Shown here: positions 35,182 to 47,410 of the stretch, piece by piece
Layout of the letters: each line of letters begins with the position of its first letter
Numbering within the stretch: the stretch's first letter is position 1
Origin: Pseudofabraea citricarpa
Lineage: Eukaryota; Ascomycota; Leotiomycetes; Helotiales; Dermateaceae
Direction: 5' to 3'
Assembly (NCBI GenBank): GCA_029641185.1
Contig: JAPWGK010000001.1
Location: 2,616,501 to 2,680,500, forward strand
Length of the DNA: 64,000 bases
The notes under the pieces: generated by a model
Told to the model about the DNA's origin: nothing
Seen by the model: the letters and a program-made list of their open reading frames with translations, nothing else
Databases searched by the model: none
Translations under genes and position numbers: made by a program

Positions 35182-35526
35182 AAATGTCTTCTCAGCAGAT
35201 GTGAGATTAGGAAAGCAACAGCTAGCTGGCTGTAAGAACTCTCTGCATCTCTACATGCACAACTATCTGCGTAAGGCCGAGAGGCAGAGGCAGACGCAGA
35301 GGCCAGGCCAACCCACCCCCGGTTGCCCCCAAGAGCCAAAAGAAAAAGAAAAAAAAAAAAAAACAGAAAACCGAGGGCGCGTATGTATATGTATTATCCA
35401 GATTCAGGAGAGGCATATTTTTCTTTCCGGTTCGGAACTATCCCAATCCGCCGCCGCGGCGGCCATCAGCAGCAGAGATAAAAAGTCAATAAAAAGTCAA
35501 AAGGACAAAGATGAGGGAAGAGCCGC

Positions 35527-35549
35527 AAAAAAAAAAAAAAAAAAAAAAA
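35527..35549 (+). repeat. Poly(A) tract, about 21 bp
   Basis: Uninterrupted A tract followed by AAG/AAGA repeats. No gene or retroposon tail is evident beside it, so it looks like a simple homopolymer. Confidence 0.85.
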
Positions 35550-35698
35550 GAAAGAAGAAGAAGATAGAAAACATTCAAAACAGAACCTGGCCCGATCCGA
35601 TCCGCATTGGCTTTCTGTCACTTTTCTTTTCTTCTGTCACTTTTCCTCTTCTTCATCTCTTCCCTCCTCTCCCACTCAGTGACGCTCACCCGCTCACG

Positions 35699-35772
35699 TA
35701 TCTATCCATCCATCCACGTATCCACCCATCCATCCCACTTTGCAACCAACCATCCATCCATCCATCCATCCC
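35699..35772 (+). repeat. (ATCC)n-rich imperfect array
   Basis: ATCC/CATC units with interruptions across about 74 bp. They encode Ser/Ile/His/Pro strings in one frame, which I do not regard as a gene. Confidence 0.85.
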
Positions 35773-36000
35773 ACACCCAGCCCGTTCGTTACCCGGTACC
35801 CGGGACCTGACGCGAGCAAAGACCAAGGGGGGCCAATGATCCCAAACCAGCAGAAAGCTAAAGCGAAAGAAAAAAAAGAAAAAGACGCACGAGATGCCAA
35901 ACCATATCACGACCATGCACGCATGCACGCACGCATGCATTCTGGCACGGCAGTCTCCGGCACGAGAGGAAGGAGTCAGGAAATGCCAATACCAACGTAC

Positions 36001-36038
36001 TGTACCTACACCTACACCTACACCTACACCTACACCGA
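36001..36038 (+). repeat. (CTACAC)n repeat
   Basis: Six-base CTACAC units in tandem, flanked by GCATGC-rich palindromic runs at 35917-35943 and 36082-36101. Confidence 0.85.
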
Positions 36039-37096
36039 CAGACGTGACAAGGTCCCGATCGGAGATTTTAGCCAATGCACCGGCATGCATGCATGCACGC
36101 ATCGCGAGGGAGCGAAGGAGGAGCCACATCATACCATGCGTGACCTGCTGAGGAAAAAACCAGACCGCTGCAGCACCTACAGACGCGACCAAGGGCGAAA
36201 AGGCGCACAGGAGAGGAACAGAGAGACTCGGTGCTCATGAGTCAAGCGCCGAGGTGTTTTGTACAGAGGAGAGATGGAGAAAGGAACCTCGGTCAATATA
36301 AAGGCTGGCTTGCCTGTTCACTTCCTCTCTGGATGTGGTCTGGTGGAGCAGGCTACTGGAATGAGGTACGGGAATAGAAATATGGCGGTTTCTGTCACGG
36401 GCTAGACCGGTAGCTATCGCTCCATTCCGGGAGCCAGAGCGAGCGCAAAGCAACCCAACGCAACGCAACCTTCCGCTCTGTACTTGGACTTGGACTTGCA
36501 CGTAACAAGAACTGCCCCTTCGTATTCTGCGCCCGTGGTTTGGGGGAGAGGCTAGGTAGCGTAGGAGATACCACCGAGCCTCAGCCAGCCAGCCAGCCCG
36601 CCAGCCCGCCATGCATCGACCCCGTCCACATCCACAGACCAAGGATAGATCCGTGTGGTGATAGTGAAGGTGTCAAAGACAAAAACAAAGACGGCAGGGC
36701 CAGCCTGAGGCTGACGAAGACGGATTTCTGGTAATCTAGCATGACTCGCACTTGAGTATGGTACCAGCGCGAGTTAGCACGAGTGTACTAAGTGCGGTGT
36801 GATGTCAAAACCACCTCAAATACCACCAATCTCTTGGTCCAGGCGCTCGGTGGCAGGTCTGGCTGGCAGCTGGAACTTTGCGGGACTACCATGGATCTGG
36901 TATGGCACCAAGATTTGGGCGAGGGCGGAAGCTTTAAACCTCCACACCCCACACCACCCACTGGGAATTTTGAGTTTGAACTTTGGCGAGCACCATAGCT
37001 CCCTCGCATGGCTAAAAAAGCCCATGTTGAGAAGAATAAAATTCTTATTTGAGAAAGTACAAGAGAGATTGTTCGGGAGGTTGCCGCCAGGGCGCG

Positions 37097-37130
37097 TGTT
37101 GGCTCTGGCTCTGGCTCTGGCTCTGGCTCT
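37097..37130 (+). repeat. (GGCTCT)5 repeat
   Basis: Perfect hexamer array in non-coding DNA. Confidence 0.88.
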
Positions 37131-37561
37131 TGCTTTTGATTTGGAATGAGGTGCCATGGTTGAGGAAAGGGCTTGAGGCGCAAATTGCCAGGCTCCCAAG
37201 CCATTGCCAAAGTCACCGACGTCCACTGTCGTAGTAGTAGTTATTGAGTGAGGCTAAATGCTTCTACGCGTCTTCTCGAAGCGAGCAAGCCACTTAGCTG
37301 CGTTCACCTGTTCGGCCGAAAAAACAGCCGCCGAAGCATATTGGGCCGGATTGATTCAATCAATAAGGTGAGACCTCATAGTTGGGCGTTCAGACGTTCA
37401 GACGTGGACAATCCAGGGCGAGGCTTCAGCGAGATGGGAAAATGAGAACTGGACAATTATTGCCAGGTCATGGCCGACGTCACTTGCTCGCCGACGGCCG
37501 TGGAGGTGGCCGGAGAAAGCTAAACGAGGCGCTTGCCTGCCAATGTTCGCCCGATCAGTAA

Positions 37562-37600
37562 TCTTCACCAGCAACCAGCAACCAGCAACCAGCAACCAGG
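37562..37600 (+). repeat. (CAGCAAC)n heptamer repeat
   Basis: Four to five copies of the heptamer CAGCAAC, followed at 37655-37682 by a second heptamer array (AGGACTC)4. Confidence 0.88.
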
Positions 37601-38000
37601 AACGCTTTCTCCAAGAGCGACTTGGTTGGGTGGTCGTGTTTTCGATGGCGTCAGGACTCAGGACTCAGGACTCAGGACTGAGGATAGCTCGCTCCAGTCT
37701 ACGGTAAGTACCACGCTGGAGATGTTGCAATGAAACTCTGGACAATGGACTTGTCGTTGGACTTGTGCCTCGACGACGCAATCCCGAGCGTGCGGAATGC
37801 TACCGTTGTAGTTCCCGGCTGGAGGATCTAGATTACCAGCGTCGGCGTCGGCGTCAGCGTGAATGGTTTCCCAACATATTGGAAACGCCGCCTGTCAACG
37901 TCGGCCGCGAGATGTGAGATGTGACGAATCGTTTCCAATAATCGTCGCGCTGCCAGATTGACATGAACAGTCCACGATTCCTGAGTGGGTTTCCCACGCC

Positions 38001-41000
38001 CTAGGCGCATGCCATACCGACCAAATGTCACACACAATTTACCTGGTACGCCAGAGTTCCACAGCAATGCAAGCCTCGACGTGCGTGGTTGGAAGCGTGT
38101 GGTCACGTCGGATACATACTTTCATTCTGCGGCGTGCCATGCACAGCATTGCCTTTTCGTCGACCGCTCTCTCGTCACTGATATGAGGAGAGGCGCCCGC
38201 GACAAGGGACTGTTGTCCACATTCGGCGTTTTACATCGAGTGGCGGCGTGGCTAAGAATGGGTGTATCTTGAGCTGCATCATGGATTTTGAATTTGGCAT
38301 CTTCTGACTTTCCTTCGAGAATCAGTGGGGTATCCCGGGATGCGGAGAGTCGGTTTGATGTTCCTCAAGGGTAGCCGCCGAGCATGATGAGATGCTGGAC
38401 CTGGGAGAAGATCAGGTTGCGAAGAGTGGCTGTGTGCTGTTACAGATGAAGATGGCAGATCGCCGCGTGAGACTTCGCTTTCCTCAGGATGTAGTACCTG
38501 AAATGATCAATGTGACAGCTGTCACTGCGCCTTCTCTCGCCCACCGTTTCCGTAATTCGGACTTCTGGATGGTTGGATTGGGGGGGTGGGCCCTGTTTGT
38601 ACGTTTCACTGTGATCGTCCTCGTTTGCCAATGATGATCGCTAGCGGGGAGATCAGAATGGGACGATCCGATATCTCGAAACTCGGCTCGCTCTCTTTCC
38701 TCGATCAAGGCTAGCCTGGATGCTGTCCCCAAAGACCTGGCCACGGGTCTTTCCAGTGATATCTGGCGGTGCCATGTAGAATCCCGTGCAGTGTGTGACC
38801 GCATGTCCTGTATCCGCGAGTACTTGCTGGCCGACGAGCTTCGTGGGCCTCCTCACGGCGCGGGCGCGGAGGAAGCGACAGCACTTCACTTGGTCGGCTA
38901 TTAAAAGGCACACATTAAAGCGACGGCTTATGGGCGTTCGTAGGGCGTCCTTGCTCTGAAACACGACTCCCCCCAAATCAAATGTTCCGAGCTGTCATTG
39001 CCAGCCGGTCTCCGAACCTTTCAAAATAGAAGCTAGCCAGAGTGCCTGGTTGATGGCTGTCAGTGCTTCAGCGAAAAGGGGAGAAACACGACGGTGCTCT
39101 CCTACAGGCCAGCCTGAACCGCTGGTCCTGTCTGATCCTGTCTGCTGGTTGGCACCCATGCACGCCACGCCTGTCATGGACGGTCTGACATTTCGTAAGG
39201 TGAGCCCAAAAGGGAGAGCATGGCGAATTTCTTTTTCGCACTTTAGCATGTTTCCTCTGATGGATGCCTGTAGCGACGGCTTCTGGCAGTTTGGGGATTT
39301 GCCCTCTTGTTTCTTGGGATCATCCGGGTTCGTCCTGGGGACTCGAGCTCGTGAACATGTGGTTCAACCGATTTCATGCTGCGAAGACCCGTTTTGGTTT
39401 GCTGCACTTCGTAAACAATCTCTCGCTGCAGGCGTCCGTCTGCAAGATTGGCGATGTAAGCCGTACATAAATTTCTCTCGTGGGTAGCATGAGTGGTGCA
39501 CAGCATGTGGCCCAGCCGTCGTAGCCATATCGTGGACCTCCAAGTGCTACGAATACCTTCACGACCCTTCCCCAGATGTGCTCATGTAGATAGATGCCGA
39601 GCCTGACTTTTCGGGACGAAGCATTTCATGGCCCCTTTCGGCCAACCTTGCGAATCAGTGTAACCCCCCCTACCGAGCAGGAACGACCTCCTGGAGCAGA
39701 TCATGATTTGACACTTCGTGACAAGCACAGCACTGACCGGCTGGTCGGGCAAGGGGCATCCGTCGCTCGTGTATAATCCCCAAGAGATTTTGCAGGGTGA
39801 ATTGGATCTTGCACAGGAAGCCACCCTGTTCACTCTATCACAATGATGAACTGCCAAATTGGCGGCTAAATGCATCTCTGGCTTGATCAGGCAGGCAACT
39901 CAAGTGTTCATGCAGAGTATCAATTTTGGAGGGTAAACTCAAAATCATCGCAAAGACCTTCTCTGATGATCTGGTTCTCTCTTCGTCCGGCTGCAGGCCA
40001 ATGACTCGCCCTGTTCACTCGGCTTTGAGCCGAGACACTGACAATTGACATCCATCAAAAGCTGGCTCTGCATGACGATGGTTTCAAAAGCTCGTGTCCC
40101 TCTCCCCATTTGATCACCGTATGGCTGGGCTGTAGGGCCCAAACACCGCCGTCCACGCCCCTTCAGGAAACAAACAATTTTATCCCAAATGAGCCATTTG
40201 AAACAAGCAGCGCCTGCCCATCGGAGAATAACAATATGTGACAACGTCCCATGCTTACCGTCTGATTCTACAATAGGAATGAACTTCAGTTGCAAACACC
40301 ACAAGCAAGAGTAAGTCTCGGGATATCCCGCTAGGATGATCCCTGGCTGTTGGGTCTTCGCCATCTCTGCTATGCTAGTCACATGCTCCCGGTCAGCCTG
40401 TCATATTCTTTGCAGTCGAGAGGTACTCGTGCAGGAGGTAGCTCGAGCCGGTGCTGACTATTTTGCAGTGACTCGGCAGCTGCTTCGCCCGAGGACCTGC
40501 AGATGTGGAGAGATCGACATGATTGCAATCCTACAGCACAATCGGGTGCGGTAAGTAGGATGCCAGTTGAGAAAGTCGATATGAGAACCCCCTTGCGGAT
40601 AATGAGGAGGGGCAGTGCCGTCAGAGCCAGTGCCAGAACCATCGCCAGGAGCCAGGCCAGGGTGTGATGAGTGCCGAGAAGCTGTCAACGACGGCAGAAG
40701 CAACCAAAGGCGGAGGACGGCAGTCGGCAGAACCAGTCCTCTCTGGGCCTGGAGCTCAAGGTTCATGGCTCTGGTGGCCCCCCTCTAGCTCATAGCTCAG
40801 GACGAAGCATGCCCGTCGTGAGCAGTGAGTGGTGGTTGTGCTGCGTGTGCTGGAGGCTGGAGCAAGAACAGCAACGATCCGCAATCTCCTAAGACTCCCT
40901 CCTTTTCCATCTTGGCCCCGCTCAGCTATACAGAATTGGTATAGCAAGCAACATGGACAACGACGTGGTCAAACATGTGTCACGAATGTGCTGTTGATTG

Positions 41001-42400
41001 TTGTCGTCGTTGACCTCTCGCAAGGCGGCCATGGATCGAATCGAGCAAGCAACCATTGCGGCTGCTGGGAATTCTCCATGATGCTGTTCGGTAGCGATGC
41101 AGTCGTTGAGCGGTTGAGAGTCTTGTCTTGTCGTTTGGATAAACAGCCGAGTATTACCAAATCAAGCAGGTTCTGCGAAAAATTGGCATTTGGGCATGGG
41201 ACATGGGGGCACGCAGAGCAAGGCGGCCTGTTTCCACTCTTTTCGCCTGTCAAGACTCCAGATCCCCGACGCTTCGGGGATTAATTCAGACTCCCTGGTC
41301 AATATCTGCTTGTCATGGCGGCTCAGGCCTGGACTACTTGCTGCCCAGCAAGCAAGTCCAGTACAGCAACCGTCCAGTCGACATCGCTTCACGATCTGAT
41401 GATAGCGTAGCAGCCTTCGACATTGGCCCATCTCTTACATGTACACCCATCGAGAGCCCGAGAGGGGAGACACGTCCAGTCGCCTGAAATGAGCTGAAGT
41501 GAAATGAATACGACAATCTGCTTTCGTCTGTTGCAAAGAGGAATAGCGGGTGCTGCAGCTCTGCAGCTCTGCAACTCTGCAACTGTGCAGCTCTTCACAC
41601 AGCAGCCAGAAATGCGGCAGCAATCACGATAGACGCACGATGATGCTTCCACTCGAGAGCCTGGTCGACGCCAACCCATTAGCGGGCCTTGACGTGAGCG
41701 CCCCTGGCCCGATTCAACGGCGATCAGCATTTGCCCATCGCGGGTGGTCTTGCATCCCCGTCGTTGTCTGCAGATTCTTGCTCGACTGGCTGCTCAACTG
41801 CTCGTCTTTGCAATCTTCCTGAGCCGGTGCTGGGGTCCAAGCATTTAGACTCCGGCAGGTCCAGGTCCAAGCCCACGGTGCAGCATCACCGTCAGCATCA
41901 GCATCACCAGAGAGGGCCGAATCGTCGTTGCGCGACGAGAAACATGTTCTGGAACGTGAAGCAACTCGCCCACTGCAAACCCGATCGTCGACCAAGGCGC
42001 TCTCGAGGAATCAGAAGCCCATCCGTCCAGGCCGGCATGCCGAGTACAGGGCTCTTACCTGTCAGCCCATCTTTCTATCAGGGGTACGACCCCCGCGGAG
42101 CCAGGATGGCCTGGAGAGATTCAGATCAGAAGACACTGTTCCCAGCGTCGATCATGTCAGATTCAGCACCCACAGGCCCTGTGAGGATCTGTCAAGAACG
42201 TCGTAGCTTGCGAAACTTGAAGGCGAGCTGGATTCGAGACGAACGGTGCCCTCTCTCTCTCTCTCTCTCCCTCTCGCAATTTGCGATGTTTGTGGTAATA
42301 GTTCAGAGAGGCTCAGCGGTGACAGGCATGGCCATGGTGCCGTCGGAGCTGGACCGTCCCAATGCTGACCTGACCTGACTTGACCGTGGTTTCGCGCGTC
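38001..42400. other. Non-coding region with higher sequence complexity
   Basis: This 4.4-kb stretch has fewer simple repeats than its flanks. Frames up to about 215 codons (41731-42378, +) exist, but none has a recognisable domain or hydrophobic pattern and no convincing splice series links them. It could hold non-coding transcripts or a decayed insertion. I cannot show either. Confidence 0.45.
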
Positions 42401-42767
42401 GAGCCAGAAACAGCGCTGGTTGCTGACGTGGAGCATTGGCTGATGTGGTTGGCTGGATGTGCTAAATCAACGGCATTAGCAATTTACGGGGGGGGTTGAG
42501 GGGGTAAAGGGGGGCCAAGGGCACTATACCGACTGACAAGTACGGTACGGTACTGTACTGCCCTGTATCGGGGCGATGAAGCTGCGAGATTCAAGCACGA
42601 TTAGGCAAAGTGTTGGACAATGCAGACAGACGAGGATGGGTGCGGGTATTGATTGGATGATGGGCGTTGTACATACAGGACGGACTGTATTGCAATTAAT
42701 CAATCGATCGCGAGTCCCCGATGGACCCTACAGTAGCAGTGTTTAGCGACTGGTAGCGACTCGTACC

Positions 42768-42825
42768 GTAGGCGTAATAGGCGTAATAGGCGTTGTAGGC
42801 GTTGTAGGCGTTGTAGGCGTAGTGG
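42768..42825 (+). repeat. 9-bp tandem repeat (TAGGCGTAA / TAGGCGTTG)n
   Basis: Six units of a nonamer. The first units end in TAA and later ones in TTG, so the array has internal variants. Confidence 0.9.
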
Positions 42826-43489
42826 ACGCAGCAATTACTGATCACTCATCGCTGTATTTTGACAGGTAATTAGTGGGTGAGTGAGTGGAGGGTATTCCAA
42901 ATCCCGGAAGCAGGCAGCCCGTGCTACCAACCTGGCCTGGCCTGGCTGGTCGGGGGTGTGCTTGGGGGGTGTGCTTGGGGGTGGATGTGCTGGGGGCGCT
43001 GGGCTGCTGGGTGCTGGGTGCTGGGTGCCAGGTACGAGCCGACTCACTCAGAGGAGACGACGGGTGCTAAAGAGAAGGTCCCTGGGGCTGCAAGAGCTTC
43101 CCAACTGGTACTGTACTGGGCCCATCTTTCTACAGTACTACTCACTTACTCAGTACACTCAGTCCCTATACTCACCGCAACCTTCGCCCGAACCACACTA
43201 GGCCAGCACATCACATCACATCACCTTGACTGCACCGCACTGCCAAACCTCTGTCACCAGAAGTGTCACCAACGGGCAAACAAACACCCAGCTGTCAAAT
43301 CGCAACTCGCGCTGGCTGCTGCACCTATCGGATCTCCTTGTGTCTTCTGCATTACTCGGTATCGTCAGGACCAAGTTTCCGTCGGGCATTTGAGCTGCAC
43401 AGTGCAGATACACGAGCAGGCCCGAAAGCTTCTCTGGGCCCTCGTTCCGCTATCCAAACTCTCTCTCCAGTATTGTAGAGCGTAGGCCC

Positions 43490-43830
43490 AGCACCCAGCG
43501 CCGACCGCCTACCACCTACGACCTACCACCTTACAGTACAGCCTACTGCCTACCGCCTACCATTTACCCTCTAACCGGACAGTACCTATACGGTACACTA
43601 AGTACACTACAGTACCCAGCTACCATCTACCATCTACCGCCTACTACTACCACCTACCACCTACTACCTCCACTACCACCACTACCACCACTACCACCAC
43701 CACCTACCATCCCCTACTGTACCCTACCATCCCTTGCTACAGGGCTTAAGGGCCTACCACCTCACTTACTATACTTATCCATACTACTCCCTACTCGCCT
43801 AGCACATCCACCACCACTACCACCACTACC
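43490..43830 (+). repeat. Degenerate (CTACCACC)n tract, strand-asymmetric (nearly no G)
   Basis: About 340 bp made mostly of CTACC, CTACCACC and ACCACT units, with G almost absent on the plus strand. It lies roughly 1.1-1.5 kb upstream of the homeobox start codon. Confidence 0.8.
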
Positions 43831-44033
43831 AAGATCCCAAGCACCTCGAACTGTCATGCTTCTTATTGCTCGATCCACCACACCTATACTCTTCTCAGCC
43901 TACGCTCTCCCACTGACCATCTGCCACCGAGTCTTTGCTGGAAACGGTCACTAACATCCATTACCCAATTCCCCGTCAGAGCCCTCCCTTCGGAACCTGG
44001 CCGTCCTGCTCATCATCGTCGTCTAAGCAGACG

Positions 44034-44063
44034 CAGACGCAGACGCAGACGCAGGCCCTGAGT
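44034..44063 (+). repeat. (GCAGAC)5 repeat
   Basis: Hexamer array in the putative homeobox leader. Confidence 0.88.
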
Positions 44064-44541
44064 GATACCATCTGAGCGTCTCCGTCTCCCCCAGCACGAG
44101 CCTCGCTCAGCGCCACGACCGCACTACAAGGACTATCCCCAAACCTCCTCTAGCCTGGACCCCTGGCCCTCGACGTGCTGTACGACCCTGTTTGGGCCCT
44201 GTTCCCTGGCGAATTCCCATCACGGCACCTGTGCAGCGGCCCGTTGTTCTCTACAGGCCATCCATACTCACGGGCCATCATCATCTTCTCTTCTCCCCCC
44301 CCCTCCCTCTCCCCCATAAAGCATCCCCTCCAGCAACATACATAACCTCACCCTCGCCGCCCATCAACGTTCATCAAACCTAAATCTCCGTTACTGCCAC
44401 TACTACTGCCACTGCCACTGCCACTTCCACTCAGATACCTTCAAAAAGCCCCTTCTTCCCCAGAAGCTTAGCCCATCATCCACCGCAGATCACCCTCGCA
44501 GCTGATCCACTCACCGCCGCAAGTCAAAAGACAAAAGATAT

Positions 44542-44572
44542 ATACATACATACATACATACATACATACACC
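44542..44572 (+). repeat. (ACAT)7-8 microsatellite
   Basis: Perfect ACAT run, about 380 bp upstream of the homeobox start codon. Confidence 0.9.
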
Positions 44573-44690
44573 CGTACATAAAAAACGTCAATCTTCACCT
44601 AAACCGCAACGCTGGCCACCGCCGTCTTATCTCCGTTTACTTTCTCGGGTCTAACCCCAACTCTGAGCACGCGTGGTAGATCTTGGGAAG

Positions 44691-44890
44691 GTATGTAAAG
44701 CCTTTCTTACTTTGGCTCTTGGCGTTGCCTTTCTCTCCCATGCCACCAGCTAGCAATCCGAGTCCCGAGAGCAAGCTGCTCACTTAGTTATATATGCCTA
44801 CGGCATTGCCTCAGCTGGGCACTCTTTGGTCTTTGAGCCTCCTCATTTATTTGTAATGCTTCTGGATGCCTGCTGATAACCATCCTCCAG
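44691..44890 (+). other. Candidate leader intron of the homeobox gene
   Basis: A strong GTATGT donor follows GGGAAG at 44691, and a pyrimidine/CAG acceptor (TCCTCCAG) ends at 44890 after a GCTGATAAC branch-like sequence. Removing these 200 nt would delete the ATG at 44866 and leave 44956 as the first in-frame start. This is inferred from splice signals only. Confidence 0.4.
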
Positions 44891-44955
44891 ATTCCATTCG
44901 CAGCACTGGAATCTCTTTCCCGTTCTCACAAGACCTGACAGAAAGCAATTCTGGA

Positions 44956-46360
44956 ATGGAATTTCGCTCATATCAGTACTCCCCAGCCACAGCACCAGAA
45001 AAAAACATGTCGACATTGACCATGAGAGCTCATTCCACGCTGCCATCTGCCAGAGAGATGCTGTGGGATGACAGACGTCCGATGGATCTCCCATCCCGTC
45101 CCCGATCACAGGTTGATCGTGTGGAGCTACCATCTATCCGACAGGTTTGTTCCAGCTAGCTCACTTTTAAAGTCTAATGCTTACACCTCCCAGGCTGTCC
45201 CAGAACTGCAGCTTCGTGTGGGTAGAGATACACCCGAGCTCAGGGCAGAGTCGAGAGCCTTCTCTCCATCCACAGCATCCGTGGTTGCTACAAGCGACTA
45301 TGTCCCATCTCCATCTCTCAACAAGCGACGCAGGCTATCAGCCGACGAGGACCAGGAAGAGATCAGAGACTACGCAGCTTCAAGAAGCTTCAGGAGCCCA
45401 CCTCGCCAAGTACAGCGCCCACAGAGCGGTGGAGCTTCCCCCAGATCAGGACATCGAGTTTCTGAGTCTTGGTCAAGTTCGACCCGAAGCAGCCCCTATA
45501 CGGCCCCGAGAGGCATCCCATCAATGAGGTCGCCGCCGCCCTTTGAATCTGCAGGTGCTGCCCGACCAGAATGGAGACCGACCTTACCGAGCTTGCCATC
45601 ACTGACACTCGAGCGTGCACCACAACAAGCCCAGACGCCCAGGGGACGGAGCAATTGGAGCGAGTATGCATTAGATGCATCCCGCAGCGGGGCGCCAACA
45701 TATCCTTCAGCCGGTCCCTCATTCTCACCACCGCCATCAAGCTATCAATCAGTGCCCTATTCATACACGGGATATCATCAACCTCGCAACCAAACCTACG
45801 CCGGGCCTGCACCTCACGCCATTGCTCTCTCTCATGACCGAACCCCCTTCTCATCTCACGGATACCACCAAGTGCAACCCTCGCACGAGGGCTACATGAC
45901 AGGCTACGGCGACATGAACATGAGCGGCGACAGCAAGACGCGAAAGCGCCGGGGCAACCTGCCCAAAGAGACGACCGACAAGCTCAGAGCCTGGTTCGTC
46001 GCTCACCTGCAACACCCGTACCCGACCGAGGACGAGAAGCAAGAGCTGATGAGGCTGACGGGCCTTCAAATGAGTAAGTGACTCCTCGAGACTGCGTTCT
46101 CCTTCGAACTCAAGCTAACAGCCCCCGTAGATCAGATCTCCAACTGGTTCATCAACGCCCGCCGCCGCCAGCTCCCAACCATGATCAACAACGCCCGCGC
46201 TGAGTCGGACGCCCGCTCGGCGAGGAGCGGCGAGAACGCCTCGTCGCAGGGGGGCGCCGACCGCACCAGCGTGCCCCTGGGCGAGAGCGAGGGGGAGTAC
46301 GAAGACGACTTTGGCTCGCCGCCGAGCGCGATGGAGAAGGGCGACAGCCGAAGCGTCTAA
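44956..46360 (+). CDS. TALE-class homeodomain transcription factor
   Basis: Nuclear DNA-binding regulator. In related fungi, proteins of this class act in development, conidiation or pathogenic growth; its role here is unknown. Three exons, 44956-45144, 45194-46073 and 46131-46360, give 432 residues. Introns are 49 nt (GTTTGT...CCCAG) and 57 nt (GTAAGT...CGTAG). The homeodomain begins near residue 313 (RKRRGNLPKETTDKL) and contains the three-residue loop extension PYP of TALE proteins. The second intron splits the recognition region, and splicing gives QMNQISNWFINARRRQLP, the TALE helix 3 with Ile at homeodomain position 50. The N-terminal 300 residues are Ser/Pro/Arg-rich and disordered, with a KRRR stretch. 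The tail is acidic and Ser-rich. I chose ATG 44956 for its purine at -3 and the candidate leader intron; an in-frame ATG at 44866 would add 30 residues. Confidence 0.93.
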
Positions 46361-46896
46361 TAAGGGGATCACTCTCCCACGCAGACAGAAGCAGGAACCA
46401 AAGCAGAAACCGAAAAAGGAAAAAGAAAAGAAAAAAAAGAATGAAGAAAAGAAAAATGGAGACGCACGCGTCGAGAAGTAGAAGATGTAGAGAGAAAAAA
46501 TGCTTCATTGTAGAAACACCCCGTATAACGACGACGACAGCAGCAGCAACAACAACAACAGAAAAATCACACCTGTACCACTTAGATAGTAATACTGTAC
46601 GCACGCATGTAGATAAACGACCATTTCCTTTGTGTGTGGGGGTGGGGGGGATGGGAAATCGTAGCGCGCATGGATCTGGATCTGGATTGGATTGGACGGA
46701 TGAAAGGATGGACGGACGAGATCAGATAGATGGCATTCGATTCGAGCTCGTAGAGAGCATATTTAGTTTATTTGGTTTACTCTTAGTCTAGTCTAGCACC
46801 CCCCCATCTCTCCAGCAGGAGATGCCTAAAATTTGACCTGTTAACTCTTACTACGCGCTATTCTTTTGACGTCTTGAGCAAATCAGTGACTTCTTT

Positions 46897-46920
46897 CTTC
46901 TTCTTCTTCTTCTTCTTCTC
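46897..46920 (+). repeat. (TTC)7-8 microsatellite
   Basis: Perfect TTC run in the 3' region of the homeobox gene. Confidence 0.88.
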
Positions 46921-46947
46921 TACATAGGCGGAATGAGTGCTGGGTGC

Positions 46948-46973
46948 GTGTCACTGTCACTGTCACTGTCACG
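46948..46973 (+). repeat. (TGTCAC)4 repeat
   Basis: Four hexamer copies. Within each, GTCAC and its partner form short near-palindromes. Confidence 0.88.
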
Positions 46974-47296
46974 AGAAGGGAGAAGGAGGAAGTGATGGGT
47001 TAAAGATTGATTAATTGATACATGCATGCATGCGTGCGTACTTGCGTGCACGATGTGACAGGTACAGGTCCTATACGGATTCTAAAGGATTGATAGATTG
47101 GATTTGCAAGACCGAGACAGAGACAGAGACAGAGAGAAAAGAAAGAAGAAAAAAACGGGCTCGCATGTCTAGTTCTCGTTCTAATCTAATGTAGCCTAGT
47201 CTAGTCTAGCGGTAGCAGTGGTGGTGTGGTGTGATCTCGGAGCTTAGAGAGGGGAGGGGAGGGGAGGGACAATGAGATGTATCACATCGCCATGCC

Positions 47297-47329
47297 TAAA
47301 GAAAGAAAGAAAGAAAGAAAGAAAGAAGA
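47297..47329 (+). repeat. (AAAG)n microsatellite
   Basis: Tetranucleotide AAAG/GAAA run, immediately before a long CTT array. Confidence 0.88.
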
Positions 47330-47360
47330 AGGAAGTCGTTTTTTTTCTTCTTATTGTTCT

Positions 47361-47410
47361 TTTTCTTCTTCTTCTTCTTCTTCTTCTTCTTCTTCTTCTT
47401 CTTCTTCTTG
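47361..47410 (+). repeat. (CTT)16 microsatellite
   Basis: Long pure CTT run: a homopurine-homopyrimidine tract next to the AAAG array of opposite strand bias. Mirror-type sequence of this kind can form triplex DNA. Confidence 0.9.

Larger units (their letters stand above)
34001..38000. other. Microsatellite-dense non-coding region
   Basis: Contains many simple repeats (listed separately) and several frames opened only by repeats, such as 35201-35839. No conserved domain was recognised in any frame on either strand. Confidence 0.55.
42401..44690. other. Promoter and probable long leader region of the homeobox gene
   Basis: Contains GTAC-rich motifs (42537-42562, 43109-43145, 43584-43616), tandem repeats, and from about 43490 to 43830 a nearly G-free plus strand built of CTACC/ACCACC units. 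From there to the homeobox gene the plus strand stays C/A/T-rich, as expected for an upstream leader of a fungal developmental regulator. No confident coding exon is seen. Confidence 0.5.

Noticed and set aside
35201..35839. 212-codon plus-strand frame
   Set aside because: Opened by poly(A), AAG and ATCC repeats; low-complexity Lys/Glu/Ser/Pro peptide with no domain.
37562..37682. Possible CRISPR-like array of regular repeats
   Set aside because: Units are 7 bp and contiguous without spacers; a simple tandem repeat in a eukaryote.
41731..42378. 215-codon plus frame in the gene-free region
   Set aside because: Composition is Arg/Ser/Pro-rich without pattern, overlapping frames are also open, and no splice series or domain supports it.
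45390..45854. 154-codon minus-strand frame over homeobox exon 2
   Set aside because: Shadow of a Ser/Pro-rich disordered exon; no homology pattern or splice partners.
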